DNA from: CAYSCS01 sp964429695
GTDB taxonomy: Bacteria > Acidobacteriota > Aminicenantia > Aminicenantales > Aminicenantaceae
NCBI GenBank assembly: GCA_964429695.1
Contig: CAYSCS010000018.1
Location: forward strand, 1 to 64,000
Length of the DNA: 64,000 bases
Direction of reading: 5' to 3'
The stretch's first letter is position 1. Each line of letters opens with the position of its first letter. Below are positions 23,325 to 31,069 of the stretch, one piece after another. The position numbers and the translations under genes are program-made. The notes under the pieces were generated by a model, which was not told where the DNA came from, ran no database searches, and saw only the letters and a list, made by a program, of their open reading frames with translations.

Positions 23325-25397
23325 CTATTTTTTCTCTTCTTCTTTCTTCTTTTTATCCAGAGCTGACTTTAATTTGTCAGCGAAAAACCCAAAAACAGGC
23401 TTTTCTGAAACAGGGGATTTGAACTCCTCTTTTTTCTCTTTGGCTTGAAGGGGCATTTGCTCTTCTTCAGCCTCTTTTTTTTCTTTTGCCTTTATGGCAA
23501 GCAGGGCTTCATATTCCGACTCTTCAAGCTCAATCCTCTCTTCGATTACCTTTCTTTCTCCTTTTTTCTTTCTAAACCCCTTTTCAGCCTCAATGCCCAC
23601 AAATTTCTTCTTTACTTCTTTTTTAGCCTTTGGGGGTTTTCTGTATTCTACTTTTTCAGGTTCTAGAGGCGGGGAAAGCCTGATTTCTTCTCTTTCTTCT
23701 CGCTCCTCAGGAAGAACTTCTATTTCAGGCTCTTCAAAGACAGGTTGCTTTTCCAACTCCATCTCTTCTGGCATCTCTTCAGCTTCTCTTTCTTTCCCAG
23801 CTTGAACCTCAGGAATTTCCGGTAGAATCTCAAAGGGTTTCTCAATCTTTTCTTCTTCTCGGTAATAGAAAATGCCCTTCTTTTTTTCTGAGGCTATGAA
23901 TTCAGAGGAGCTGAGGAGGACAGCTTCCACATCTTCCTGAGTGGTGCACTTGAGAAGGTCTACAAGATGGTAGGCTCTAAGATAATGGAGCATATAGTTA
24001 TTTTCTTCTAACCCGAAATTCTTGAAGATTAGAATGAGGAGTTGTTTGAGATCAAGGTCATCTCTGGAATCGAATAAAGGGAGAAGCCTTCTCAGCGTCT
24101 CCTCTTCAAGATGGATGATCTTGTTATGGAGTAGATAGGTGGAGGCTTCCTCTCCTGAGGCGAAGAATCTGTCTGTCTGAGGGTCGTAATTCAGTTTAGA
24201 GAATGAAAGTTTTTTCTTGGATTTCTTGAACCAGAAAAGAAAACGATTAAACCCTTTTCTCTCTAAAGTCAAGCTTGCGCCCTGGGGAACGTTGTTTGAC
24301 TCATAATAGTCTTTTAAGCCCAGAAAAATGGATTGATCGGGGTAGAAATAGAGAGTATAGTCTTTTCCCTCTTCAGCATCGGTAAAAATATACTCCTGAA
24401 TTTTTGAAAGTTCTCGGGAAAGAGAGCGAGGAATCTTCACTCCTCCCGAAAGAATCTCTCTCCAGCCGAGGTAAATTTTAAGCGGAAAATCAGTTACTTT
24501 TGAGCCTGTTTCTCTCGTTTCTTCAGGAATGAGGGGAACTCTGGCATGAGATGCAGCAAGGGGGATGTCTATGAGGAAAGAGTCGAGAATTTCCTTGAGC
24601 TGCCATTTTCCCCAGCCCAGGGGAGAAACAAAGATAAAATTCTTCTTGTGTCTTTTATCCAGAATATGATTCAGACTCAGACAGTGAAGGGAGAAGGTTT
24701 CGTCTTCAGGTTGAATCCCTAAAAATTTAGAGACGAGCTCTCCACTTTCTGTCGATACTCTCTTTTCACTCATATATTTTTCGATTTCTTCAATTTTCTC
24801 TTCAGGGATTTCAATCTTCTTGCTGGTGAGATGCCAATAATCATTCCAGTTAAAAAATTCTTTTGATTTTGAAAGCGAGCTCCTCAGGTTTTTTTCCAGT
24901 TTCTTCAGGTCTTTTTCGGTTATGGGAAGTTCGCTCTGACGGGGGTCTTCTGTTTTCTGCATGATTTCTGGAGTAAGAGATTTGCGTTCGAGATTGCAGG
25001 GAAGGAGGATCTGGGTTTTGGTTTTTTTCATGTATTCGATGTGTTTTCTGAAAGTTCCTCCTCCAGAATATTCCACCTCGAGCATATCGCAATTGAAGCT
25101 GTCATAGGGGATCTTGTTTACGACCCTAAGCACGACGCTACCTTTAAATGGCTCGGTTCCCTTGCTGCTCGTCACCAATGCTTCGTCATATTCTTTATAA
25201 ATCAAGTCTCCTATTTCATAACTGCAATAAGGGTCATACTTTTTTAGTTCCTTAGACAGCTGAGATGCAGATTTTCTGAAAGCAAGCTTTTTTGCCAAAT
25301 CTTCGAGAGAATAAACCATGTTGGTCTTGGAAAGCTCTTTCTCAAGAAATTCGAGGTCTTCAGGAGTTACGTTGATGATTTCTTCTTGTTTATTCAT
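23325..25397 (-). CDS. Large hypothetical protein with winged-helix-like N-terminus and charged tail
   Basis: The 690-aa product starts at ATG 25397, because that ATG overlaps the argF stop as ATGA; a frame to 25415 exists. Residues about 5-60 look like a winged helix (MVYSLEDLAKKLAFRKSASQ). A small beta module follows (YEIGDLIYKEYDEAL, then GSVVLRVVNKIPYDSFNCD). A second, weaker repeat of this arrangement starts near residue 150 (PITEKDLKKLEKNLRSSLSK). The middle is beta-rich and ends around residue 530. The last 160 residues are almost only Glu, Lys, Arg and Pro, probably disordered. I do not recognise the family. Placement inside an amino-acid catabolic operon, coupled on both sides, is unexpected. 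Confidence 0.75.
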   Translation of the reverse strand: MNKQEEIINVTPEDLEFLEKELSKTNMVYSLEDLAKKLAFRKSASQLSKELKKYDPYCSYEIGDLIYKEYDEALVTSSKGTEPFKGSVVLRVVNKIPYDSFNCDMLEVEYSGGGTFRKHIEYMKKTKTQILLPCNLERKSLTPEIMQKTEDPRQSELPITEKDLKKLEKNLRSSLSKSKEFFNWNDYWHLTSKKIEIPEEKIEEIEKYMSEKRVSTESGELVSKFLGIQPEDETFSLHCLSLNHILDKRHKKNFIFVSPLGWGKWQLKEILDSFLIDIPLAASHARVPLIPEETRETGSKVTDFPLKIYLGWREILSGGVKIPRSLSRELSKIQEYIFTDAEEGKDYTLYFYPDQSIFLGLKDYYESNNVPQGASLTLERKGFNRFLFWFKKSKKKLSFSKLNYDPQTDRFFASGEEASTYLLHNKIIHLEEETLRRLLPLFDSRDDLDLKQLLILIFKNFGLEENNYMLHYLRAYHLVDLLKCTTQEDVEAVLLSSSEFIASEKKKGIFYYREEEKIEKPFEILPEIPEVQAGKEREAEEMPEEMELEKQPVFEEPEIEVLPEEREEREEIRLSPPLEPEKVEYRKPPKAKKEVKKKFVGIEAEKGFRKKKGERKVIEERIELEESEYEALLAIKAKEKKEAEEEQMPLQAKEKKEEFKSPVSEKPVFGFFADKLKSALDKKKKEEEKK

Positions 25398-26320
25398 TTT
25401 CTTCTTTTTTTCCATAATAATAATACCATAATTGCTTTTTGAACATGAAGTCTGTTTTCTGCTTGGTCGAATACTATTGATTGAGGAGAGTCTATGACCT
25501 CATCCGTGACTTCTTCTCCTCTGTGTGCAGGAAGGCAGTGCATGAAAAAGGCGTTTTTTTTGGCTTTGGAAAAAAGACTGAAGTTCACCTGATAAGGTGC
25601 AAAAATCTTTGCCCTTTCTTCTCTCTCCTTTTCCTTGCCCATGGAGGCCCAGACATCTGTATAGACCACATCGGCTTCTTCCACGGCTTCATAAGGGTCA
25701 TGGGTGAGATGAAAACTGGCTCCTGTTTGTTGGGCATCGGCTCTTGCCTTTTCCAGGATTTCAGGGTTTGGTTCATATCCGGGTGGCGTGGCTACCGACA
25801 TCTTCGAGCCTACTTTTGCGGTGGCAAACATGAGGCTATGGCAGACATTATTTCCGTCCCCGATGTAAGCCAGTTTTAAGTTCTCTAAGTCTCCCATTTT
25901 TTCTTTGAGGGTGAAGAAGTCCCCCATTGCCTGGCAGGGGTGAAGGAGGTCTGTGAGACCGTTTATCACGGGGATTGAGCATGCTTCTGCCAATTCGATT
26001 ACAATCTGATGACTGAAGGTTCTCACCATGATTCCATCTACCCAACGTTCTAAATTCTTCCCTACATCAGAAGTCGCTTCTCTCTCTCCGAGGCGAAAAT
26101 CAGAGGGACTGAGATAAATAGCTTCCCCTCCAAGCTCGAGCATTCCTACTTCAAAGGTCACCCTGGTGCGTAGGGAGGGCTTTTCGAAGATCATGGCCAG
26201 AATCTTGTTCTTCAAGCTTTGCTGAAATTGTCGGGGTTTCTCTTTTATCTTTCGGGTCATGTCTAAGATTTCACTGAACTCATAGAGACTCAAATCGTGA
26301 ATGCTGATGAAATCTTCCAT
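25394..26320 (-). CDS. argF: Ornithine carbamoyltransferase
   Basis: It interconverts ornithine plus carbamoyl phosphate with citrulline. The 308-aa protein has the carbamoyl-phosphate loop as SLRTRVTFEVG (family STRTR), LLHPCQAMGD, and the ornithine-binding DVWASMGKE. HCLPAHRGEEVTDEVID carries the catalytic Cys. DVWASMG supports ornithine rather than a putrescine or oxamate substrate. The neighbouring carbamate kinase argues for the catabolic direction, citrulline phosphorolysis giving ATP. It lies 9 bases downstream of arcC and its stop overlaps the next start. Confidence 0.93.
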   Translation of the reverse strand: MEDFISIHDLSLYEFSEILDMTRKIKEKPRQFQQSLKNKILAMIFEKPSLRTRVTFEVGMLELGGEAIYLSPSDFRLGEREATSDVGKNLERWVDGIMVRTFSHQIVIELAEACSIPVINGLTDLLHPCQAMGDFFTLKEKMGDLENLKLAYIGDGNNVCHSLMFATAKVGSKMSVATPPGYEPNPEILEKARADAQQTGASFHLTHDPYEAVEEADVVYTDVWASMGKEKEREERAKIFAPYQVNFSLFSKAKKNAFFMHCLPAHRGEEVTDEVIDSPQSIVFDQAENRLHVQKAIMVLLLWKKRRK

Positions 26321-26329
26321 GCGATCCTC

Positions 26330-27280
26330 CTAAGAAGAGGCAATTATTCTCGTTCCCGAACGTTTGATCAAGGCGGCTTTGAGGTAAGTGGCAGAGGTGA
26401 TCAACACCTCTTTGCCACCATTCTCGATGTATTCAATGGCTGCCTTGATTTTTGGCCCCATTGATCCTTCGGGAAATTGACCCTGGGCAAGATATTCCTT
26501 TGCCTCTCGGACACTCATCCTTTCGATGGGTTTTTGGTCGGGTTTTCCGTAGTTCAGGTAAACTTTTTCGACATTGGTGAGGATGATGAAGAGGTCGGTT
26601 TTCACTTCTCTGGCTATGAGGCTTGCTGCATAGTCTTTGTCTATGACTGCTTCCACCCCCTGAAAGAGTCCCCTTCCATTGAGGATTACCGGAATTCCTC
26701 CCCCTCCTGCGCAGATAACTATCTTTCCTGCATGAACCAGGTCCCTGATTATTCTTTTGGGGATGATGTCGATGGGCTTTGGAGAGGGAACGACCTTTCT
26801 GTAGCCCCGGCCAGCATCCTCTATCATTTTCCATTTTTTCTGACGAGCAAGCATCTGGGCTCTGTATTGGGTGTAAAAAGGGCCGACTGGTTTGGTAGGG
26901 TTCTGGAAAGCAGGGTCGTTTTTGTCCACCACGACCTGAGTAATTATGGTTGCCACCTCTTTGTCCAGTGAATTCTTTCGGAGTTCATTGATGAGGGCTT
27001 TTTCCAACATGAAACCCATGCTTCCCTCTGTCATGGCATCGCAGATTTCGAGAGAAAAAGGAGGAATTTTGTTCGCTGCCTCTTCCATCTGGATGAGCAA
27101 ATTCCCCACTTGGGGACCGTTTCCGTGAACAAGAATCAAATCATATCCCTTTTTTACTACATGAATCATCAACCGCGCCGCCTTCTGGGCGTTTTTCATC
27201 TGTTCCTGCTGGAGTCCTCTCTGATTATCAGGAAGGATAGCATTTCCCCCGAAGGCTATGAGGGCAATCTTTCTTTTCAT
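26330..27280 (-). CDS. arcC: Carbamate kinase
   Basis: It transfers the phosphate of carbamoyl phosphate to ADP, giving ATP, CO2 and ammonia. The 316-aa protein shows the amino-acid-kinase fold motifs IALIAFGGNAIL, LVHGNGPQVGNLLIQME, VICAGGGGIPVIL, AVIDKDYAASLIA, and the C-terminal FPEGSMGPKIKAAIEYI. Its ATG shares one base with the stop of the upstream COG2403 gene (TGATG), so the three genes are co-translated. With argF this is the ATP-yielding end of arginine/citrulline catabolism. No arginine deiminase is in the window. Confidence 0.95.
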   Translation of the reverse strand: MKRKIALIAFGGNAILPDNQRGLQQEQMKNAQKAARLMIHVVKKGYDLILVHGNGPQVGNLLIQMEEAANKIPPFSLEICDAMTEGSMGFMLEKALINELRKNSLDKEVATIITQVVVDKNDPAFQNPTKPVGPFYTQYRAQMLARQKKWKMIEDAGRGYRKVVPSPKPIDIIPKRIIRDLVHAGKIVICAGGGGIPVILNGRGLFQGVEAVIDKDYAASLIAREVKTDLFIILTNVEKVYLNYGKPDQKPIERMSVREAKEYLAQGQFPEGSMGPKIKAAIEYIENGGKEVLITSATYLKAALIKRSGTRIIASS

Positions 27281-28584
27281 CAGAAACCTCTTAAAATCTC
27301 CTCAAGGTTTGGCACTCCAATCTCTTCAAGCTCATAGGTTACGCGCAGCATCTTTTTATGTGTCCTTATCAAGCGCAAAAGGTCGATGGGGGTGGCGCTC
27401 AGGACAAGGTCACAGCTTACTCTCTCTATGGTCTCTTCGAGTTCTCTCATCTGTTCCTTTCCATAGCCCATGGCTGGGAGAACCTGGCTGAGATGAGGGA
27501 ACTTCTCGAAAGTCTTCTTGATGCTACCTACGGCAAAGGGTCTGGGATTAACAATTTCTGAGGCTCCATATTTTTTGGCGGCGATGACGCCTGCCCCATA
27601 TGGCATTTCTCCATGAGTGAGAGTTGGCCCATCCTCAATGACAAGAACTCTCTTTCCTTTTATCTCTTCGCTATTTTGAACAGAGATGGTTGAATTTGCT
27701 CTGATTATTTTAGCCTGGGGGTTATATTTTTTTATGTTCTCTAAGACTTTGGTCACATTCTCTTCTCGAGCACTGTCGAGCTTGTTGATGACCAGAACAT
27801 GTGCTCTTCTGAAATTTGTTTCCCCGGGATGATAGAGGAGCTCATGCCCTGCACGATGTGGGTCAGTAACAACGATTTCTAAATCAGGCTGGTAGAAAGG
27901 GAAGTCATTGTTTCCTCCATCCCAGAGGATAATTTCTGCCTCCCTTTCTGCTTCTTCCAGTATAGCCCCGAAGTCTACTCCTGCATAAACGACGATGCCA
28001 TTCTTGAGATGGGGTTCGTATTCCTCCATTTCTTCGATGGTGCATTCCGCTCTAAGCATGTCTTCATAAGTAGCGAAACGCTGAATTCTCTGTTTGATTA
28101 AATCCCCATAGGGCATGGGATGCCTTACCACCACCACCCTCTTTCCTTTATTTTTAAGAAGGAGGGCAATCTTCCTAGTTGTCTGACTCTTCCCGCATCC
28201 CGTCCGCACGGCACAGACAGAAATCACAGGGAGTTTGCTCTTGATCATTGTCTGGTGAGGACCGAGGAGAGAAAAGTTTGCTCCTGCTGCTAGCACTTCA
28301 GATGCCTTATGCATCACATATTCATGGGAGACATCACTGTAAGAGAAATAGACATCTCTCACCCCATTCTCTCTTATCAACCTCACCAGGTCTTCTTCAG
28401 GATGAATGGGAATTCCTTGGGGATAGAGTTTTCCGGCAAGAAGAGGGGGGTATTTTCTGTCTTCGATATTTGGGATTTGAGTTGCGGTGAAGGCAACGAC
28501 GAAGAAGTCAGGATTATCTCGAAAGTAGACATTAAAGTTATGAAAATCCCTTCCTGCAGCGCCCATGATGATTACTTTTTTCAT
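27280..28584 (-). CDS. COG2403 GTPase, cyclic 2,3-diphosphoglycerate synthetase-like
   Basis: The 434-aa protein has an N-terminal Rossmann-like half (VIIMGAAGRDFHNFNVYFRD, then DIEDRKYPP-like and DVYFSYSDVSHEYVMHKASE). A P-loop half carries SVCAVRTGCGKSQTTRKIAL, IILWDGGNNDFPFY as Walker B, and VLVINKLDSA as the guanine-type NKxD. The archaeal homologue makes cyclic 2,3-diphosphoglycerate. Most bacterial members have no known product. It is the first gene of the arcC-argF operon, behind a good promoter. A link to carbamoyl-phosphate or acyl-phosphate metabolism is inferred from that context. Confidence 0.8.
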   Translation of the reverse strand: MKKVIIMGAAGRDFHNFNVYFRDNPDFFVVAFTATQIPNIEDRKYPPLLAGKLYPQGIPIHPEEDLVRLIRENGVRDVYFSYSDVSHEYVMHKASEVLAAGANFSLLGPHQTMIKSKLPVISVCAVRTGCGKSQTTRKIALLLKNKGKRVVVVRHPMPYGDLIKQRIQRFATYEDMLRAECTIEEMEEYEPHLKNGIVVYAGVDFGAILEEAEREAEIILWDGGNNDFPFYQPDLEIVVTDPHRAGHELLYHPGETNFRRAHVLVINKLDSAREENVTKVLENIKKYNPQAKIIRANSTISVQNSEEIKGKRVLVIEDGPTLTHGEMPYGAGVIAAKKYGASEIVNPRPFAVGSIKKTFEKFPHLSQVLPAMGYGKEQMRELEETIERVSCDLVLSATPIDLLRLIRTHKKMLRVTYELEEIGVPNLEEILRGF

Positions 28585-28629
28585 TCTCTCTTTCCTCTTC
28601 TTGATTAAAATTCATTTTTAAAAAAAATA

Positions 28630-28658
28630 AGTATACCAGATAAGAGGAAAGGTCTCAA
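28630..28658 (-). promoter_or_regulatory. Promoter of the COG2403-arcC-argF operon
   Basis: On the minus strand TTGAGA (28653-28658) and TATACT (28630-28635) are spaced by exactly 17 bases. A start near 28623 gives a leader of about 39 bases with GAGGAAAGAGAG before the ATG at 28584. It is one of the better matches to the sigma-70 consensus in the window. Confidence 0.6.
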
Positions 28659-29038
28659 CCGCAAGTGAAGGCTGCAAGAAATAGGGTAAGGCAGAATTTT
28701 CGAAGGCTGGCAGGTCAGGGGTTTATTTTCCCCCTGAGATTTAATCAAATAAGGGCGCAAGGGAGCAAAGTCATTCCGAGAAATGAGTTTTATTCTTAAG
28801 GTAAGGGCTTGCATTCTCCCTCAAGCGGATGGGAGGAAGAAGCCATTCTTGCTTCGCCCAAAAAAAAGCGAATTTGGATAAAATAGGGCTCTAACTTTCA
28901 GCGAGAGCCACTCTTAGAGAGAATTAAGAAGGAGAAAAAGGGGAAAGGTTTAGGAGAGCCTTAGGCCCTAGAAAGTCAGGAATCGCTCCTTGAAGAGAGG
29001 GGGTGAGATTTCGGGTAAAAATTCATCCGCAGAGGTGA
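28659..29038. other. Intergenic stretch between divergent promoters
   Basis: No gene was seen. A short inverted repeat (GGCTCT and AGAGCC, near 28886-28908) is present without a T-tract. The 520-base gap between the minus operon and the lipoprotein gene carries one promoter at each end. Confidence 0.4.
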
Positions 29039-29067
29039 TTGACAGAAGCTTGAACCCTTCTTAGATT
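29039..29067 (+). promoter_or_regulatory. Candidate promoter of the lipoprotein gene
   Basis: A perfect TTGACA (29039-29044) is followed after 17 bases by TAGATT (29062-29067, 4 of 6). The predicted start near 29074 leaves about 30 bases of leader, containing AGAAGGAG, before the ATG at 29105. Confidence 0.5.
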
Positions 29068-29104
29068 ATGATTAGTAAAAATATTTTTAAATTTAGAAGG
29101 AGAA

Positions 29105-30082
29105 ATGGGGATGAAAATAAAAGTAATTTTAGCGCTCAGTATTTTTTTAATTTTTCTGGGATTTATGAGCTGCAAGAAAGACCTCAATCCTTTTCACGCA
29201 GGGAGTAATCTTGAGGAGAACTCGCATTCTTTCTCAGGAGAGAATAATCTTTCCTCAACCAGAACTTCAAGCAGTAATCTCTATAAAGACTCGAATTCTT
29301 CTGCTCCATCGCAAGCAGAGGGAGAGACTTTTAAACTCAGCACTTCTTCAAGGAAAGCTGAGCAAAATGAATCGCAGTCTGAGCTAAGGGTTGATATCCT
29401 TCCTTTTAGATGGAACTTAAACTGGGAAAAGAGCAGCGGTCTGGTTACAGTTCGCCTCAGCGGAGAAGGCTTTGAGAAAGTTGACCCCTTTTCTTTAAGG
29501 ATGAGAGGTCCGGAAGGAAGCGAGACAGGAGGGCCTGTGCGAGCAGAGAAATATCCCTTTTTTCTCATGGGAAAATTTTTAAAGAGAGAGGCACTGGCGA
29601 TAATCCCTGAGGCAGAGGCTGGGAGGAGCTATCAAGTTCAAGTTACAGGAAAATATGAAGATGGGCTTGAGATAGCCGAAGAGTTATATGATACGGTGAC
29701 GATTGTAGGCCGAAAACAAAGGGAAGCAGAGCTTGCTTTAAGCCTAAAACCGAAAGTCTGGAATCTTTCCTGGGGAAAAAGCATTACTCAAAAAAATAAA
29801 GATAAAGGGAGGGTTAAGGCCTTCATCACAGGCGAGGGATTTGAGGAGATAATGGCAGATTCCATCTTGATGAGGGGTCCTTCTGGAATTATCATCCAGC
29901 CTGAGCTCGTAAGAGTGACTCCTTCAAGATTCTTGGCAGAGTTTCTGAAGACGAAAGCCATCACCCTCATCCCTTACCCTGCGCTTGAGAGATATTATGA
30001 AATTCATATCTTGGGGAGGCTTAAGGATGGCACTGAATTTGACCTCTCTTCCAGAATATTTATCAAGGGGAAAAAGAGCTAA
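29105..30082 (+). CDS. Lipoprotein with two tandem beta domains
   Basis: The 325-aa protein has a lipoprotein signal: a basic start, ILALSIFLIFLGFMSC, with the lipobox Cys near residue 22, followed by KKDLNP. Residues 25-95 are a Ser/Asn-rich linker. Two homologous domains follow. The first (about 100-205) has FRWNLNWEKSSG, RLSGEGFEKVDPFSLRMRGP and RSYQVQVTGKYEDGLE. The second (about 215-325) has KVWNLSWGKS, FITGEGFEEIMADSILMRGP and RYYEIHILGRLKDGTE. The repeats look like Ig/TIG-type folds, from an internal duplication. It is likely a surface or periplasmic binding protein. I do not recognise a named family. Confidence 0.75.
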   Translation: MGMKIKVILALSIFLIFLGFMSCKKDLNPFHAGSNLEENSHSFSGENNLSSTRTSSSNLYKDSNSSAPSQAEGETFKLSTSSRKAEQNESQSELRVDILPFRWNLNWEKSSGLVTVRLSGEGFEKVDPFSLRMRGPEGSETGGPVRAEKYPFFLMGKFLKREALAIIPEAEAGRSYQVQVTGKYEDGLEIAEELYDTVTIVGRKQREAELALSLKPKVWNLSWGKSITQKNKDKGRVKAFITGEGFEEIMADSILMRGPSGIIIQPELVRVTPSRFLAEFLKTKAITLIPYPALERYYEIHILGRLKDGTEFDLSSRIFIKGKKS

Positions 30083-30113
30083 GGAAAATCCTTGCCTCTA
30101 AAACTCATCATTT

Positions 30114-30845
30114 CTATTTTTCCTGAGGAGGAAGGCTGAAGACAACTTCCCCTTTTTCATCCAGAAAGACAAGCCTTGCCTCTCCCTCTGGTTCGACATA
30201 GAGCCTGATACGGTCGCGGCTCTGGCTGTCCTTAAGAGCTATCATCGAGGTTTTATTCAGGTTTCCGGCAAAGAGTCTTGCTGAGCCATATTCACCCCGG
30301 GCTATGGCCTCTTCGAGCTCCTTCTCTGCCTTTAATCTCTCCTCGCCTCTTAATTCCTTTATTTTTTCTTTCCTTTCCACAAGTTCAAGTAAAGAAACAT
30401 CCGGTCTTTCCCAGACGATTAATCCTGCTCTCAGAGACTTTCCACCATTTTCGCTGTACTGGATTCCGACTATCTGGTCTTGCAGGTGACGGTCGAACAT
30501 CAAGCCCCCGAAATAGCTTTCCTCACAGTCTCTCTTTTCTATTCCATAGATTAGCCCCCCACATTCGTCTCCTTCTTCGTTAAAAAAGATCATTCCCGGC
30601 CTTCCTCCCCCTGGATAAAGGAGTCTTCCTCCAAGCAAGGCCCCTGGTGATTTTGCTCTATTAGAAATGACAAGCCTCAGCGTTCCGTCTTCTTCAACGA
30701 TGTTAATCCTCTTGACATTGATTTCCTCAAATTCTTCAATTCTTGAATTTTTAAAGGCCAAAAACAATGAGAAACAGAGGGTGATACTCAACATAAAACA
30801 AAAGAGCTTTAGATTTTTGACTTCTTTGTAAAGCTTTTTTTTCAT
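30114..30845 (-). CDS. Membrane-anchored conserved hypothetical protein
   Basis: The start is placed at 30845, where AAGGAGTG precedes the ATG; a longer frame to 31094 would overlap the divergent peptidase start. The product is 243 aa. Residues 12-32 form one transmembrane or signal-anchor helix (LFCFMLSITLCFSLFLAF). The exported part has a pattern I associate with an uncharacterised bacterial family: VKRINIVEEDGTLRLVISNR, then PGMIFFNEEGDECGGLIYG, GGLMFDRHLQDQIVGIQYSE, and a closing LYVEPEGEARLVFLDEKGEV. A Glu/Lys helix lies between. It is divergent from the S9 peptidase, sharing a 224-base promoter region. Function unknown. Confidence 0.7.
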   Translation of the reverse strand: MKKKLYKEVKNLKLFCFMLSITLCFSLFLAFKNSRIEEFEEINVKRINIVEEDGTLRLVISNRAKSPGALLGGRLLYPGGGRPGMIFFNEEGDECGGLIYGIEKRDCEESYFGGLMFDRHLQDQIVGIQYSENGGKSLRAGLIVWERPDVSLLELVERKEKIKELRGEERLKAEKELEEAIARGEYGSARLFAGNLNKTSMIALKDSQSRDRIRLYVEPEGEARLVFLDEKGEVVFSLPPQEK

Positions 30846-31069
30846 TTTTTCACTCCTTTCCTTAAACATATTATTTATTTTAAGACTCGCAAAATGAAAG
30901 ACAACCCTTCGCTTGGCTGAAAATGGTTCATCTAATTTTTGCTGAGAATTTTTATCTATCTCTCTCAATTCAAGTTTTTTCCCTTCTATACTCCTCGATT
31001 TTTTCTCTTTTTGAAAAATTGACATTACGGTCTTCCTTTGATAAATCACAGATGAAAAAGGAGGTCTGG

